Assembly: GCF_003217515.1 (NCBI RefSeq)
Contig: NZ_QJSX01000001.1
Location: forward strand, 124,001 to 188,000
Direction: 5' to 3'
DNA length: 64,000 bases
DNA from: Deinococcus yavapaiensis KR-236
GTDB lineage: Bacteria > Deinococcota > Deinococci > Deinococcales > Deinococcaceae
The translations under genes were made by a program, and so were the position numbers. Shown one piece after another: positions 1 through 7,705 of this stretch. Each line of letters begins with the position of its first letter. Positions within the stretch are counted from its first letter, which is position 1. Under the pieces are notes generated by a model, which ran no database searches, was not told where the DNA came from, and saw nothing but the letters and a program-made list of their open reading frames with translations.

Positions 1-578
1 GGGCCGTCACCGTGGACGAGAAGAGCGGTCGCTACCTCGACATCATCGAGTCGGCGACTACCCGCATGAACGCCCTCATCGACGACTTGCTGAGCTTCTC
101 GCGTTTGGGACGCGGCGATTTGAAGCGCACGAACGTCGACCTCGGCGTGCTGCTCGACACCGTGCGCGCCGAACTCGCCGCGGACCTCGGCGAGCGGCGC
201 GTTCGCTGGAACGTCGCGTCCTTGCCGACCGTTCGAGCGGACCCGACGCTGCTGCACACGGTCCTCACCAACTTGCTGTCGAACGCCTTGAAGTACACGC
301 GCGGACGCGGCGAGGCCGTCATCGACGTGTGGGCCGAGGACCGCGGCGCCGAGGACGTGATCTTCGTGCGCGACAACGGCGCGGGCTTCAATCCGAAGTA
401 CCGCCACAAGCTCTTCGGAGTCTTTCAGCGGCTGCATTCCGCCGAGGAGTTCGAAGGCAACGGCATCGGTCTCGCCAACGTCAAGCGCGCGGTGGCGCGC
501 CTCGGCGGCGAGGTGGACGCGACGTCCGTGGACGGGGCGGGCGCGACCTTCTCGTTCAGCCTTCCGAAAGGAGGCTGA
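1..578 (+). CDS. Sensor histidine kinase, C-terminal part (cut by window edge)
   Basis: The frame is open from the left edge, so this is the 3' part of a longer gene. The visible part (about 190 residues) holds the end of the HisKA helix (DDLLSFSRLGR) and a complete HATPase_c domain: N box NLLSNALKYT, G1 box DNGAGF, F box FGVFQRLH and G2 box GNGIGLANVKRAV. It should bind ATP and autophosphorylate a histidine that lies upstream, outside the window. The boxes closely resemble those of the kinase at 12581-15154, so a similar PAS/GAF or phytochrome-like sensor end is likely (inference). No partner response regulator is visible. The stop is 3 nt from the end of the convergent sugar-kinase gene. 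Confidence 0.9.
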   Translation, partial: AVTVDEKSGRYLDIIESATTRMNALIDDLLSFSRLGRGDLKRTNVDLGVLLDTVRAELAADLGERRVRWNVASLPTVRADPTLLHTVLTNLLSNALKYTRGRGEAVIDVWAEDRGAEDVIFVRDNGAGFNPKYRHKLFGVFQRLHSAEEFEGNGIGLANVKRAVARLGGEVDATSVDGAGATFSFSLPKGG

Positions 579-581
579 ACT

Positions 582-1487
582 TCACAGCGCCCCGACTTCC
601 GCGAGGGTCGGAGCGTAAGCGCCGCTTCGCGTGCAGGCGGTCGCGGCGACGCGCAAGGCGAACGCGACGTGATCGGCCCACGAGCGTTCGGAACGGCTCG
701 TCTCGCTGAAGAGGGCGCCTGCCACGAAAGCGTCCCCCGCGCCGACCGTATCGGCGACCGTCACCTTCACCGCGTCGAACTCGCGCCGCTCTGCGCCGTG
801 CAGCAAGGTCGCGCCGTCGCCGCCACGCGTCACGACGATCGGGGCGGACGTGAAGGCGCGCACTTCGAGAAGCGCCTCGTCCTCCGAGCGGTTCGGAAAG
901 AAGAAGCGGACGTCCTCGTCGCTGAACTTCACGAAGTCGGCGAGACGCAGGGCCGCCTCGAACACGGGACGATACGCGGGGTCGCGGTGCGAGACGCGCG
1001 CGTTCGGATCGAAGGAGACGCGTCCGCCCGCCGCTTTCACGAGGCGCGCCATGTCCAAGAGCGCCTCGTTCAAAGGCGCGCGCGCGAGGCTGACGCCGCC
1101 GATGTGCAGCCAGCGAGCCGCGCGCTCCCAGCCGTTCGGAAGCTTCGAGGCGGCGAAGGCGAGGTCGGCGGCGTTCTCGCCGAGGAAGTAGTAGGCGGGC
1201 GGGTGAAGCTCGTGCACGACGGCGAGCAGCGTGGGGCGCGGCGCGCGCTGGAAGAAGCGTTCGTCGAGGCGCGCCTCGCGCGTGGCGCGAGCGAGGTCGT
1301 CACCGAAGACGTCCTCGCCGACGGCGCCCGCGAAGCCCGTCGGCAAGCCCAGCGTGGCGCAAGCCCGCGCGACGTTCCAAATCGCGCCGCCCGGGTGGTG
1401 CGTCCACGCGCGCTCCCCGGTGCGGACGAGGTCGGCGAGCGCTTCGCCCGCGCACACGACGATCGGCAAGTTCGACGAGATCGACAT
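582..1487 (-). CDS. PfkB-family carbohydrate kinase (fructokinase-like)
   Basis: 301 aa, normal length for a PfkB (ribokinase-fold) kinase that transfers phosphate from ATP to a sugar. The N-terminal part has the substrate-side glycines (HPGGAIWNVARA). Near residue 249 is the family signature DTVGAGDAFVAGAL, with the catalytic Asp and the anion hole. Fructose is the likeliest substrate from overall similarity, but specificity cannot be read from sequence alone. It lies 22 nt downstream of a HAD phosphatase on the same strand, yet a TAGACT box 6 nt before its ATG suggests its own leaderless promoter. It ends convergently against the histidine kinase. Confidence 0.85.
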   Translation of the reverse strand: MSISSNLPIVVCAGEALADLVRTGERAWTHHPGGAIWNVARACATLGLPTGFAGAVGEDVFGDDLARATREARLDERFFQRAPRPTLLAVVHELHPPAYYFLGENAADLAFAASKLPNGWERAARWLHIGGVSLARAPLNEALLDMARLVKAAGGRVSFDPNARVSHRDPAYRPVFEAALRLADFVKFSDEDVRFFFPNRSEDEALLEVRAFTSAPIVVTRGGDGATLLHGAERREFDAVKVTVADTVGAGDAFVAGALFSETSRSERSWADHVAFALRVAATACTRSGAYAPTLAEVGAL

Positions 1488-1493
1488 GCGCGC

Positions 1494-1499
1494 AGTCTA
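1494..1499 (-). promoter_or_regulatory. -10 box of PfkB kinase gene, leaderless type
   Basis: TAGACT on the minus strand, 6 nt before the ATG at 1487. No Shine-Dalgarno sequence fits between. No clear -35. Confidence 0.5.
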
Positions 1500-1509
1500 A
1501 AGCAAGGCT

Positions 1510-2154
1510 TCAGCTTGGCAGCAAGTCGTTCAGATGCGCGAGGACCGCCGCCGCGTCGTCGAAGCACGCGAGCGCCTCCTCGGGATCGTCGAAGCCGCCC
1601 GTCCGCACGAAAACCGCCCGCACGCCCGCCTGCGCCGCCGATTGCACGTCGTACGGCGTGTCGCCCAGCATCAACACCTCGCCCGGAGGCAAGCCGAGCT
1701 TGTCGAGGGCGGCGAGCACGATGTCGGGGCGCGGCTTGCTCGCCTCGACGTCCGACGAGGTCGTGGCGGGAACGTCGAGGTCGTCGAGCTTGGCTTGCTT
1801 GAGCATGTCACCCAGCAGCGCCTCGTCGGCGGACGTTCCGTAGATGACGCGCACGCCGCGCTCCAACAAGCCTCGTACGAGATCGCGCGCCCCGTTCGTC
1901 GGCTGGAGCGTCGGAAGCTCGTCGAGGAAGTGCGTCTTCCACCCTTCCTTGAGGCGCTTGAAGCGCGCGGCATCCTCGGGTACGCCGAGGCGCGGCGCGA
2001 GCTGGTCGCCGCCCATGCCGATGAGCGACCGCACGCGGTCGTAGGTGACGTCGAGTCCTTCTTCGCCGAAGGCGCGCACCCAGGCGCGGGCGTGCGCGTC
2101 GTTGCTGCTCAGCAGCGTGCCGTCGATGTCGAGGATCATCGCTCGAATGGTCAT
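1510..2154 (-). CDS. HAD-superfamily phosphatase (phosphoglycolate phosphatase-like)
   Basis: 214 aa with all HAD motifs: motif I LDIDGTL (nucleophile and acid Asp), motif II in the YGTSAD stretch, a conserved Lys in SKPRPD and motif IV LGDTPYD. The helical cap inserted after motif I fits subfamily IA phosphatases such as Gph or beta-phosphoglucomutase-like enzymes. It probably dephosphorylates a small cytoplasmic phospho-metabolite. The next gene on this strand is a sugar kinase, so a role in sugar-phosphate metabolism is possible but not proven. A TACCCT box lies 5 nt before the ATG. Confidence 0.85.
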   Translation of the reverse strand: MTIRAMILDIDGTLLSSNDAHARAWVRAFGEEGLDVTYDRVRSLIGMGGDQLAPRLGVPEDAARFKRLKEGWKTHFLDELPTLQPTNGARDLVRGLLERGVRVIYGTSADEALLGDMLKQAKLDDLDVPATTSSDVEASKPRPDIVLAALDKLGLPPGEVLMLGDTPYDVQSAAQAGVRAVFVRTGGFDDPEEALACFDDAAAVLAHLNDLLPS

Positions 2155-2227
2155 ACGGCAGGGTAGGCGCGCTCGAAGAGCCGCGAATGGGAAAGAAGCT
2201 CGGAAGGTCTTGAGGTTACGAGGAAGT

Positions 2228-2233
2228 TATCCT
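2228..2233 (+). promoter_or_regulatory. -10 box of SDR gene, leaderless type
   Basis: TATCCT, 6 nt before the ATG at 2240, with no Shine-Dalgarno sequence. No clear -35. Confidence 0.45.
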
Positions 2234-2239
2234 CCGGCT

Positions 2240-3007
2240 ATGAGCAACGAACTTTCGAAGCGGCGGGTGCTCGTGACGGGCGCGGCGCGCGGCATCGGCT
2301 TCGCGGTCGCCGAGCTGTACCGCGAGCGAGGCGACGACGTCCTCGTCGTGGACGTGACGGACACCGAGGACGCCGCGCGGCGTCTCGGCGCGCTCGGCGT
2401 CACGGCCGACATTGCCACGGACGAGGGACGCGGACGTATCGGGGCGGCGGTGGGCGACGCGTTCGGCACGCTCGACGTCCTCGTTCATAACGCGGCGCAT
2501 CAAGCGGCGGGCGGTTCGGTCACGACGGTCGACACCTCGGGTTGGCAGCGAACGCTCGACGTGAACCTCACGGCGCCCCTGCTGCTCACGCGCGCCCTGC
2601 TGCCCTTCATGCCGCGCGGAAGCGCCATCGTGAACGTCGCGTCCGTCCAAGGTCTGTTCGCCGAGCAGGGCAACGTGGCGTACAACGCTTCGAAGGGCGG
2701 CCTCGTGAACCTCACGCGCTCGCTCGCCCTCGACCTCGCCGAGGGCGGCATTCGCGTCAATGCCGTCGCGCCGGGCGCCATCGCCACGGAGGGCGTACTG
2801 AAGGCCATCGCGAGCAGCGACGACCCCGAGCGGACACGGCGCGATTACGAGGACTTGCACGCCTTGCGGCGCCTCGGCGAGCCCCGCGAAGTCGCCGAGG
2901 TCGTGGCGTTCCTCGCCTCTCCGGCGGCGAGCTTCGTGACGGGCGCGATTCTGACGGTGGACGGCGGCATGACGGCGAGCTTCATGATGGCGGGACGGCC
3001 CGTGTAA
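2240..3007 (+). CDS. SDR-family NAD(P)-dependent oxidoreductase
   Basis: 255 aa classical short-chain dehydrogenase. The N-terminal cofactor motif VTGAARGIGFAV, HNAAH at the NAG position, the catalytic Ser in VNVASVQG and the YxxxK pair in YNASKGG are all present. The C-terminal GGM turn closes the fold. I chose the ATG at 2240 because the frame upstream of it has no homology character and a TATCCT box sits 6 nt before this ATG. It faces another SDR gene tail to tail, 7 nt apart. The substrate is unknown. A sugar or polyol alcohol is plausible given neighbouring carbohydrate genes. Confidence 0.85.
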   Translation: MSNELSKRRVLVTGAARGIGFAVAELYRERGDDVLVVDVTDTEDAARRLGALGVTADIATDEGRGRIGAAVGDAFGTLDVLVHNAAHQAAGGSVTTVDTSGWQRTLDVNLTAPLLLTRALLPFMPRGSAIVNVASVQGLFAEQGNVAYNASKGGLVNLTRSLALDLAEGGIRVNAVAPGAIATEGVLKAIASSDDPERTRRDYEDLHALRRLGEPREVAEVVAFLASPAASFVTGAILTVDGGMTASFMMAGRPV

Positions 3008-3014
3008 CGCGCCT

Positions 3015-3776
3015 TCACAGGTGGGCGAGGCGCCCTCCGTCCACGACGAGTCCGGCGCCTTGCACGAAGGCCGCGTCGTCCGACGCGAGAAAGGCGATGG
3101 CCGCCGCGAGATCCTCGGGACGGCCCACGTCCGAGCGGTCGATCTTCTCGACGCCGCTTTTCACGTTCGGGTTGTTCCACAGCATCGGCGTGTCGACCGC
3201 CCCGGGCAGCACGGCGTTCACGCGAATGCCGCGCGGCTTGCCTTCGATGGCGGCGCTGCGCGTGAGCGACACGAGCGCGGCCTTCGCGGCGGCGTACGGC
3301 GCGACGAGCGCCTCGGTCTCGCGCGCGTGGATGCTGGAGACGTTCACGATGGCCCCGCCGGGCTTCATGACCTTCAAGGCGCGGCAGATGAACGAGAAGG
3401 CGCCCAAGAGGTCCACGGCGAGAACGCGCTGCCAATCTTGAACCGTGAGGTCGGTCAGCGGCTTGAACGTCATGAGGCCCGCGTTGTTCACGACGACGTC
3501 GAGCCGCCCGAAGCGTGACGTCGTCGCGTCGACGCACGCACCCACCTGCTCGGGGTCGGAGACGTCGCAACCCACCCCGAGGGCGCCCGACGCCCCGAGG
3601 CCCTCGGCGGCCTTCGCGGCGGCGTCGCCGTCGAGGTCGGCGATGACGACGCTCGCGCCTTCCCGCGCGAAGCGCGTCGCGGTCGCGAGGCCGATGCCGC
3701 TCGCCGCGCCCGTCAAGATCACGGCTTTGCCACGAAAGCGCTGCGGAAACGAGGAAGGATCGGTCGGCGAGGTCAT
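3015..3776 (-). CDS. SDR-family oxidoreductase (glucose dehydrogenase/FabG-like)
   Basis: 253 aa. It has LTGAASGIGLAT for cofactor binding, NNAGLM, a catalytic Ser in NVSSIHARE and YAAAK, and ends with the usual DGG turn (VVDGGRLAHL). It shares the fold of the convergent SDR at 2240-3007 but is clearly divergent from it. The ATG at 3776 overlaps the TGA of the upstream glycoside hydrolase (ATGA), so the two are probably translationally coupled and co-transcribed. This pairing suggests oxidation of a sugar released by the hydrolase (inference). Confidence 0.85.
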   Translation of the reverse strand: MTSPTDPSSFPQRFRGKAVILTGAASGIGLATATRFAREGASVVIADLDGDAAAKAAEGLGASGALGVGCDVSDPEQVGACVDATTSRFGRLDVVVNNAGLMTFKPLTDLTVQDWQRVLAVDLLGAFSFICRALKVMKPGGAIVNVSSIHARETEALVAPYAAAKAALVSLTRSAAIEGKPRGIRVNAVLPGAVDTPMLWNNPNVKSGVEKIDRSDVGRPEDLAAAIAFLASDDAAFVQGAGLVVDGGRLAHL

Positions 3777-5080
3777 GGATTCGCTCCTTTGCGGTAGGCG
3801 GCGTCGCGGGTCTCGTGGGTCACGCGAGCTTGGTCGCGCATCTTGCGCGCGGCCTCGCCTTCTTGGTCGCGCGGCGGAAAGATCGGGACGGTCAGGACGA
3901 CGCTTTGGGTCGGCAAGACGTCTTTCCAGTCGGCGATGAGTTTCTTGTACGCCTCGCCGACGGGGCGGATGTTGCGGTCGAGGTCGAACAGTCCCAAGGG
4001 ATTGACGCGCCCGTTGTTTTCCCGCAGGGCCGAGTCCCAATCGACTTGATCGGTGAGCGAGTACCACGTGAAGCCCACGATTGGCAGGCCGTCGTTACGC
4101 ACGCGCAGGACGTTCGCCCACTCCTTGCGCAGCCAGCGCACCGCCTCGTCGCCGCGCTCTCCTTGCGAGACGTTGGTCTCCGTGTGCATGATCGGCAAGT
4201 TGTAGCGCGACGCGTACTGATTCGTGATGACCGAGTACCCGAAGATCTCCCCGCTCGCCTCGGTGTTGCCGTCGAGACGCACGAGGTGCTCGTTGGTGAC
4301 GTAGTAGTCGTTGCCCATGATGCAGTGGTGCTTGACTTGTTGATCGAGGAAGAAGTGGTATTCGTCTCTCGTCATGCCGTTGTCCATGAGGTACTCGTAC
4401 ATTTCCGAGCCGACGCGGTGGCCGTAGTTGAGGTCGAGCGACAAGAAGCGCACTTCGTTCAGGAATTCGGCCCGCGCGATGGCGGCGGGACTGTCGGCGT
4501 GGAAGTACTCGCTGGACTCGCTTTGAATGAAGATCGCGTCGGGTCGCACGGCGAGGATGGCTTGCATCGCCAAGACGTTCGCCTTGGTGATGTGCTTGAG
4601 GGCCGTGACGAAGCCGCGGTCGGTCGTGAGTTGCTCGTTCCACCAGCCGTACTTCGCGCTGAACAGGGCGCAGATGTACATCTCGTTGACGGGCGTGTAC
4701 AGCTGCACCCACGGAAAGCGCCGCGCGAACTCGCCCGCGTAACGCGCGAACTGCTCGGGGAAATCGGGATTTTGGAAGTCGCCGATCCAGTCGGGCACAC
4801 CGAAGTGGCACAGATCCACGATCGGCGTGAGGTCGCGGTCGCGCAGACCCGCGAAGGTCTCGTCGGCGAAGCTCCAATCGTAGCGGTCGGGAGCCGTCCA
4901 CGTCGTGTGAATGGGCGGTCCGTAGCGCAGGAACGAGACGCCGAGGTGGCGCACGAGGTCGAAGTCGCGCGCCCAGAAGTCGTAGTGACGGCACTTCGCC
5001 ATCTCGTCTTGCCGCACGCGCCCGCCTTCTATGGTGGGATAGGAGTTCTCGATGCCGGTGGCGAACATGAAGTAGATCAA
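3773..5080 (-). CDS. Glycoside hydrolase, family 1-like
   Basis: 435 aa (beta/alpha)8-type glycosidase. The acid/base Glu is in TPVNEM (E133) and the probable nucleophile Glu in MHTETNVSQG (E301), matching the two-glutamate retaining mechanism of clan GH-A. The tail (TWYSLTDQVDWD, then a FDLDRNIRPV stretch) is typical of family 1 proteins. No signal peptide, so probably intracellular. I chose a TTG start at 5080 because a strong GGAGGT lies 6 nt upstream. The in-frame ATG at 5068 is too far from it, and upstream ATGs lack a ribosome site. Coupled to the SDR downstream. Confidence 0.8.
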   Translation of the reverse strand: MIYFMFATGIENSYPTIEGGRVRQDEMAKCRHYDFWARDFDLVRHLGVSFLRYGPPIHTTWTAPDRYDWSFADETFAGLRDRDLTPIVDLCHFGVPDWIGDFQNPDFPEQFARYAGEFARRFPWVQLYTPVNEMYICALFSAKYGWWNEQLTTDRGFVTALKHITKANVLAMQAILAVRPDAIFIQSESSEYFHADSPAAIARAEFLNEVRFLSLDLNYGHRVGSEMYEYLMDNGMTRDEYHFFLDQQVKHHCIMGNDYYVTNEHLVRLDGNTEASGEIFGYSVITNQYASRYNLPIMHTETNVSQGERGDEAVRWLRKEWANVLRVRNDGLPIVGFTWYSLTDQVDWDSALRENNGRVNPLGLFDLDRNIRPVGEAYKKLIADWKDVLPTQSVVLTVPIFPPRDQEGEAARKMRDQARVTHETRDAAYRKGANP

Positions 5081-5363
5081 CGGTGCACCTCCGCTGCTCG
5101 AGTGTGCAGAGCAGGCCATCATCGTTGGATGAAGCGCTGAAGAGACGCTGAAGATCGTTCGCGTTGCAAGAGGGCCGCGCTCTGCCGCCCGTTAACACAG
5201 CATTTATCCATTCGAAGTCGAGCAAGGCGCTCGTCGGCAGTGATTTTCTGCTCGCCGACTTTATGGGCGCCGGAACGTACCGTGACGGGCGGCGAAGGAC
5301 TTCGAGCGAGACAGACGCCGAGGCTCGACGCTTTCACCTGCTCTTGGCCTCGGGGAAAGGTGC

Positions 5364-5393
5364 TTGACTTTTGCCGCGCCGTCCTTGCACACT
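5364..5393 (+). promoter_or_regulatory. Promoter of the lexA-imuY-dnaE2 operon
   Basis: -35 TTGACT (5364-5369), 18-nt spacer, -10 CACACT (5388-5393). Transcription would start near 5400, leaving a leader of about 60 nt with a good ribosome site (AGGAGG, ending 5 nt before the GTG). Confidence 0.55.
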
Positions 5394-5407
5394 CAAGGCA
5401 GCCATAC

Positions 5408-5437
5408 GTTGCTATTTGTCAGTTGTCTAAAGGCAAC
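5408..5437 (+). promoter_or_regulatory. Candidate LexA (or damage-response) operator
   Basis: GTTGC (5408-5412) and GCAAC (5433-5437) are inverted arms around a core with two direct TTGTC copies (5416-5420, 5423-5427). The core 5414-5430 matches 10 of 17 positions of the Deinococcus radiation-response consensus TTATGTCATTGACATAA, too few for a firm call. It lies just downstream of the -10, a place suited to autorepression. Confidence 0.3.
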
Positions 5438-5459
5438 CCAAGGGTGACAGGAGGAACGC

Positions 5460-6089
5460 GTGCCGCCACGCCTCACGGATCGACGCAAAGCCATTCTTCG
5501 AACGCTCGCGAAGTTGCAAGCCGACCTCGGGCGGCCCGTCACGACGATGGAGCTCGCCGCCGCCCTCGGCACGACGCGGCAAGCCGTGCAAGTGCACCTC
5601 GCCGCGCTGGAGCACCTCGGCTTCCTCGCGCCGCGCGTCGGGCACGCTCCGCTCACCCTCACCGACGCGGGACGGCGCGAGCTCAGCACCCTTCCGCTCG
5701 TCGGCGAGATCGCGGCGGGCGAACCGATTCTCGCCGACGAGCGCGTGGACGGTCACGCGGCGATGCTCAGCGACGTCCTCGACTTGCGCGAAGGCGACTA
5801 TCTGCTGCGCGTGCGCGGCGACTCCATGGTCGGCGTCGGCATCAATCCGGGTGACGTCGTCGTCGTACGGCCCGGCAGCGGTTGCCTGGCGGGCGAGATC
5901 GCCGTGGTGCTGTTGCCGGGCGAAAGCACGGCGACCCTCAAGCGCTTCTACCTGGACGGCGGCACGGTGACGCTCGTGAGCGAGAACCCCGCGTATGCGC
6001 CCATGACCTTTCCGGCGGAGGCGGTGCGCGTGCAAGGCTGTCTCGTCGGGCACGTCGGTGGACCCAAGCCGCGCCGCAGCCGCGCCTGA
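5460..6089 (+). CDS. lexA: LexA repressor of the mutasome operon
   Basis: 209 aa LexA/S24 protein. The N-terminal winged-helix part (residues 1-70) should bind DNA. The C-terminal part has the autocleavage bond Ala86-Gly87 (in EIAAGEPI), the catalytic Ser122 (GDSMVG) and Lys161 (ATLKRF). RecA-stimulated self-cleavage would lift repression after DNA damage. The GTG start at 5460 follows a good AGGAGG. It is the first gene of a four-gene run with imuY, a small gene and dnaE2, the arrangement known from D. deserti and some other Deinococcus species. It therefore probably represses its own operon. Deinococcus genomes often carry more than one lexA, so this may not be the only copy. Confidence 0.9.
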   Translation: MPPRLTDRRKAILRTLAKLQADLGRPVTTMELAAALGTTRQAVQVHLAALEHLGFLAPRVGHAPLTLTDAGRRELSTLPLVGEIAAGEPILADERVDGHAAMLSDVLDLREGDYLLRVRGDSMVGVGINPGDVVVVRPGSGCLAGEIAVVLLPGESTATLKRFYLDGGTVTLVSENPAYAPMTFPAEAVRVQGCLVGHVGGPKPRRSRA

Positions 6090-6148
6090 ACTTCGAAGAC
6101 TCGTGACGCGGAACGCGCTCGGCGCGCCCGCGAGGAGGTGATCGTCCC

Positions 6149-7420
6149 TTGAACAGCACCTTCGGCACGTCCCGCACGTTCGTCGTCTGCGTGCGGCTCG
6201 AACCGTTCGCGCTGTGGCACGCTCGGCGCTCGCTGGGCTTCGCGGGTCCGCCGGTCGTCGTCACGCGCGGCGGGCGCGTCGCGCACGCCAGCGACGCGGC
6301 GACGTCGCTCGGCGTGCGCGTCGGGATGCCGTTGCACGCCGCGACGTCGGGCGCTCCGGAGCTCGCGCACGAGGAGGAGGCGCCGCCGCTTCTGGCGGGC
6401 GCGTGGGAAGCGCTGCTGCAAGACTTGTTCGCGTACTCGCCGAAGGTGGAGCCGCTGGGCGAGGGACGGGCCCTGCTCACGGTGACGCTCGGCGCGGCGC
6501 GTGAGCTCGCGGCCTTTCTGCACGCGCGCGTGGGCGCCGCGCCTTCACGTGAAAGCGCGCTTCTCGCGGCAGCGTGCGCGGCCGAAGGAACGTGCGTCAC
6601 GGTGCAGAGGAGCGGCGAGGACGACTTTTTGCGGTGCGTGCCCGTGGACGCCTTGCGCGTCGTGGGCTTGAGCGAGGCGAACGCGCGACGGCTGCGTCTG
6701 CTGGGCGTGTCGAGCGCCTTCGAGCTCGCGCGCTGGAGCAAGGCGCAACTCGCCGCGTTCCTGGGGGAAGACGCGCGTTTCCTGCGACCGTTCCTGTTCG
6801 GACCGCGCGGCGACGTCGTGCGTTCGTTTCGCTCGGCGCCACGCGTCGAGGTCGGCTTCGACTTCGAAGAGCCCGTCACGGAGCCGGGCGCGTGGGAGGA
6901 GGTGCTGAGTCTCCTCGCCGGAGAAGCGCTGCAAGAACTTCGCGGGCGGCTCGCGGCGCGGCTCTCGGTGCGCGTCCGCACCGAGGGCGGGTGGCTGGAG
7001 GGCGTGCGAACCGCGAAGGAGCCGCTGAGGGACGCGGGCCGAATCGCGCGGCTCGCGTTCCTCGCCCTCGAGTCGGCTCGGGTGGGCGGACTGGGCGTGG
7101 ACCGCGTCGAACTGCACCTTGGCGGCCTCGCGCGGGCCGCGAGGCAAGGCGGGCTGTGGGAGCGCGAGGCGCCCGTGGCGGCGACGGACGCGGTGCTCGC
7201 CCGCTTTCCGGACGCCTTGGTACGAGCGCGCGTGCTCGACGAGGACGCGTTCTCGTCCGACGCGCGCTTCGAGTGGCTCGGCTGGCGCGACGGCGAGCGG
7301 CGAGGACGGCGCGTTCCCGGTGCGGCCCGACCGCTGCGCGGCCCGCGCCCGCCCGAGCCGGACACCGCCGAGCCGACCTTCCGGCTCGGCGCGAACTACG
7401 CGGACGGAGGGAGCGCGTGA
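6149..7420 (+). CDS. imuY: Y-family polymerase-like mutasome protein ImuY/ImuB type
   Basis: 423 aa, resembling the DNA polymerase Y family (ImuA/ImuB group). The N-terminal block that in active Y-polymerases reads DxDxFYAxVE is here CVRLEPFALWHARR. The SIDE motif region reads YSPKVEPLGEG. The metal-binding acids therefore seem lost, as in ImuB, which acts as a scaffold linking the beta clamp and DnaE2. The TTG start at 6149 is preceded by a near-perfect AGGAGGTGATC. The gap to lexA is 59 nt and the stop overlaps the next gene (GTGA). In D. deserti, imuY and dnaE2 are required for UV-induced mutagenesis. The same role here is inference from context. Confidence 0.85.
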   Translation: MNSTFGTSRTFVVCVRLEPFALWHARRSLGFAGPPVVVTRGGRVAHASDAATSLGVRVGMPLHAATSGAPELAHEEEAPPLLAGAWEALLQDLFAYSPKVEPLGEGRALLTVTLGAARELAAFLHARVGAAPSRESALLAAACAAEGTCVTVQRSGEDDFLRCVPVDALRVVGLSEANARRLRLLGVSSAFELARWSKAQLAAFLGEDARFLRPFLFGPRGDVVRSFRSAPRVEVGFDFEEPVTEPGAWEEVLSLLAGEALQELRGRLAARLSVRVRTEGGWLEGVRTAKEPLRDAGRIARLAFLALESARVGGLGVDRVELHLGGLARAARQGGLWEREAPVAATDAVLARFPDALVRARVLDEDAFSSDARFEWLGWRDGERRGRRVPGAARPLRGPRPPEPDTAEPTFRLGANYADGGSA

Positions 7421-7692
7421 AAGAAGTCTTCGAGGTCGTGGACGTGCACGCCGGACCAGGCGGCGCCCCGCTCGTCGTGCGCTGGGAACGGCGAACGCTG
7501 CGAACACGAAGCGTGATCGACGCGTGGCGAGCGGGCGGCGAGTGGTGGGCGGGGCGCTTTCCGCGTGACTACTGGCTCATCGACTTCGCGCAGATCGTGG
7601 CGGAAGTGTATCGCGAGGATCGCCGCGCGCTCCTGCCGGGATTCGAGGCGGGCGGCGCGGACTTGTGGGTGCTGGCGCGCGTCGTGGATTGA
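7417..7692 (+). CDS. Small mutasome-cassette protein (DUF6504-like)
   Basis: 91 aa. The GTG start at 7417 overlaps the imuY stop by four bases, and the gene ends 13 nt before dnaE2, so it is locked into the cassette. The composition is acidic/aromatic with the blocks RWERRTLRTRSVIDAWRAGG and PRDYWLIDF. I recall similar short proteins (DUF6504) beside Y-family/DnaE2 pairs in Deinococcus and Actinobacteria, but I cannot confirm the match here. No known catalytic motif. It may be an accessory subunit that bridges ImuY and DnaE2 (inference from position). Confidence 0.75.
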   Translation: MKEVFEVVDVHAGPGGAPLVVRWERRTLRTRSVIDAWRAGGEWWAGRFPRDYWLIDFAQIVAEVYREDRRALLPGFEAGGADLWVLARVVD

Positions 7693-7705
7693 GGCGAGGC
7701 GAAGC

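Larger units (their letters stand above)
5081..5459. other. Divergent intergenic region, glycoside hydrolase / lexA
   Basis: A 379-bp gene-free stretch. It holds the ribosome site of the glycoside hydrolase (5086-5092, minus), two direct copies of CGCTGAAGA at 11-bp spacing (5135-5154), and the lexA promoter, candidate operator and ribosome site (5364-5457). I see no convincing small gene or RNA in 5160-5360. Confidence 0.6.

Noticed and set aside
3777..4067. N-terminal extension of the second SDR into the glycoside hydrolase gene
   Set aside because: Non-coding composition; the ATGA overlap at 3773-3776 gives a normal SDR length.
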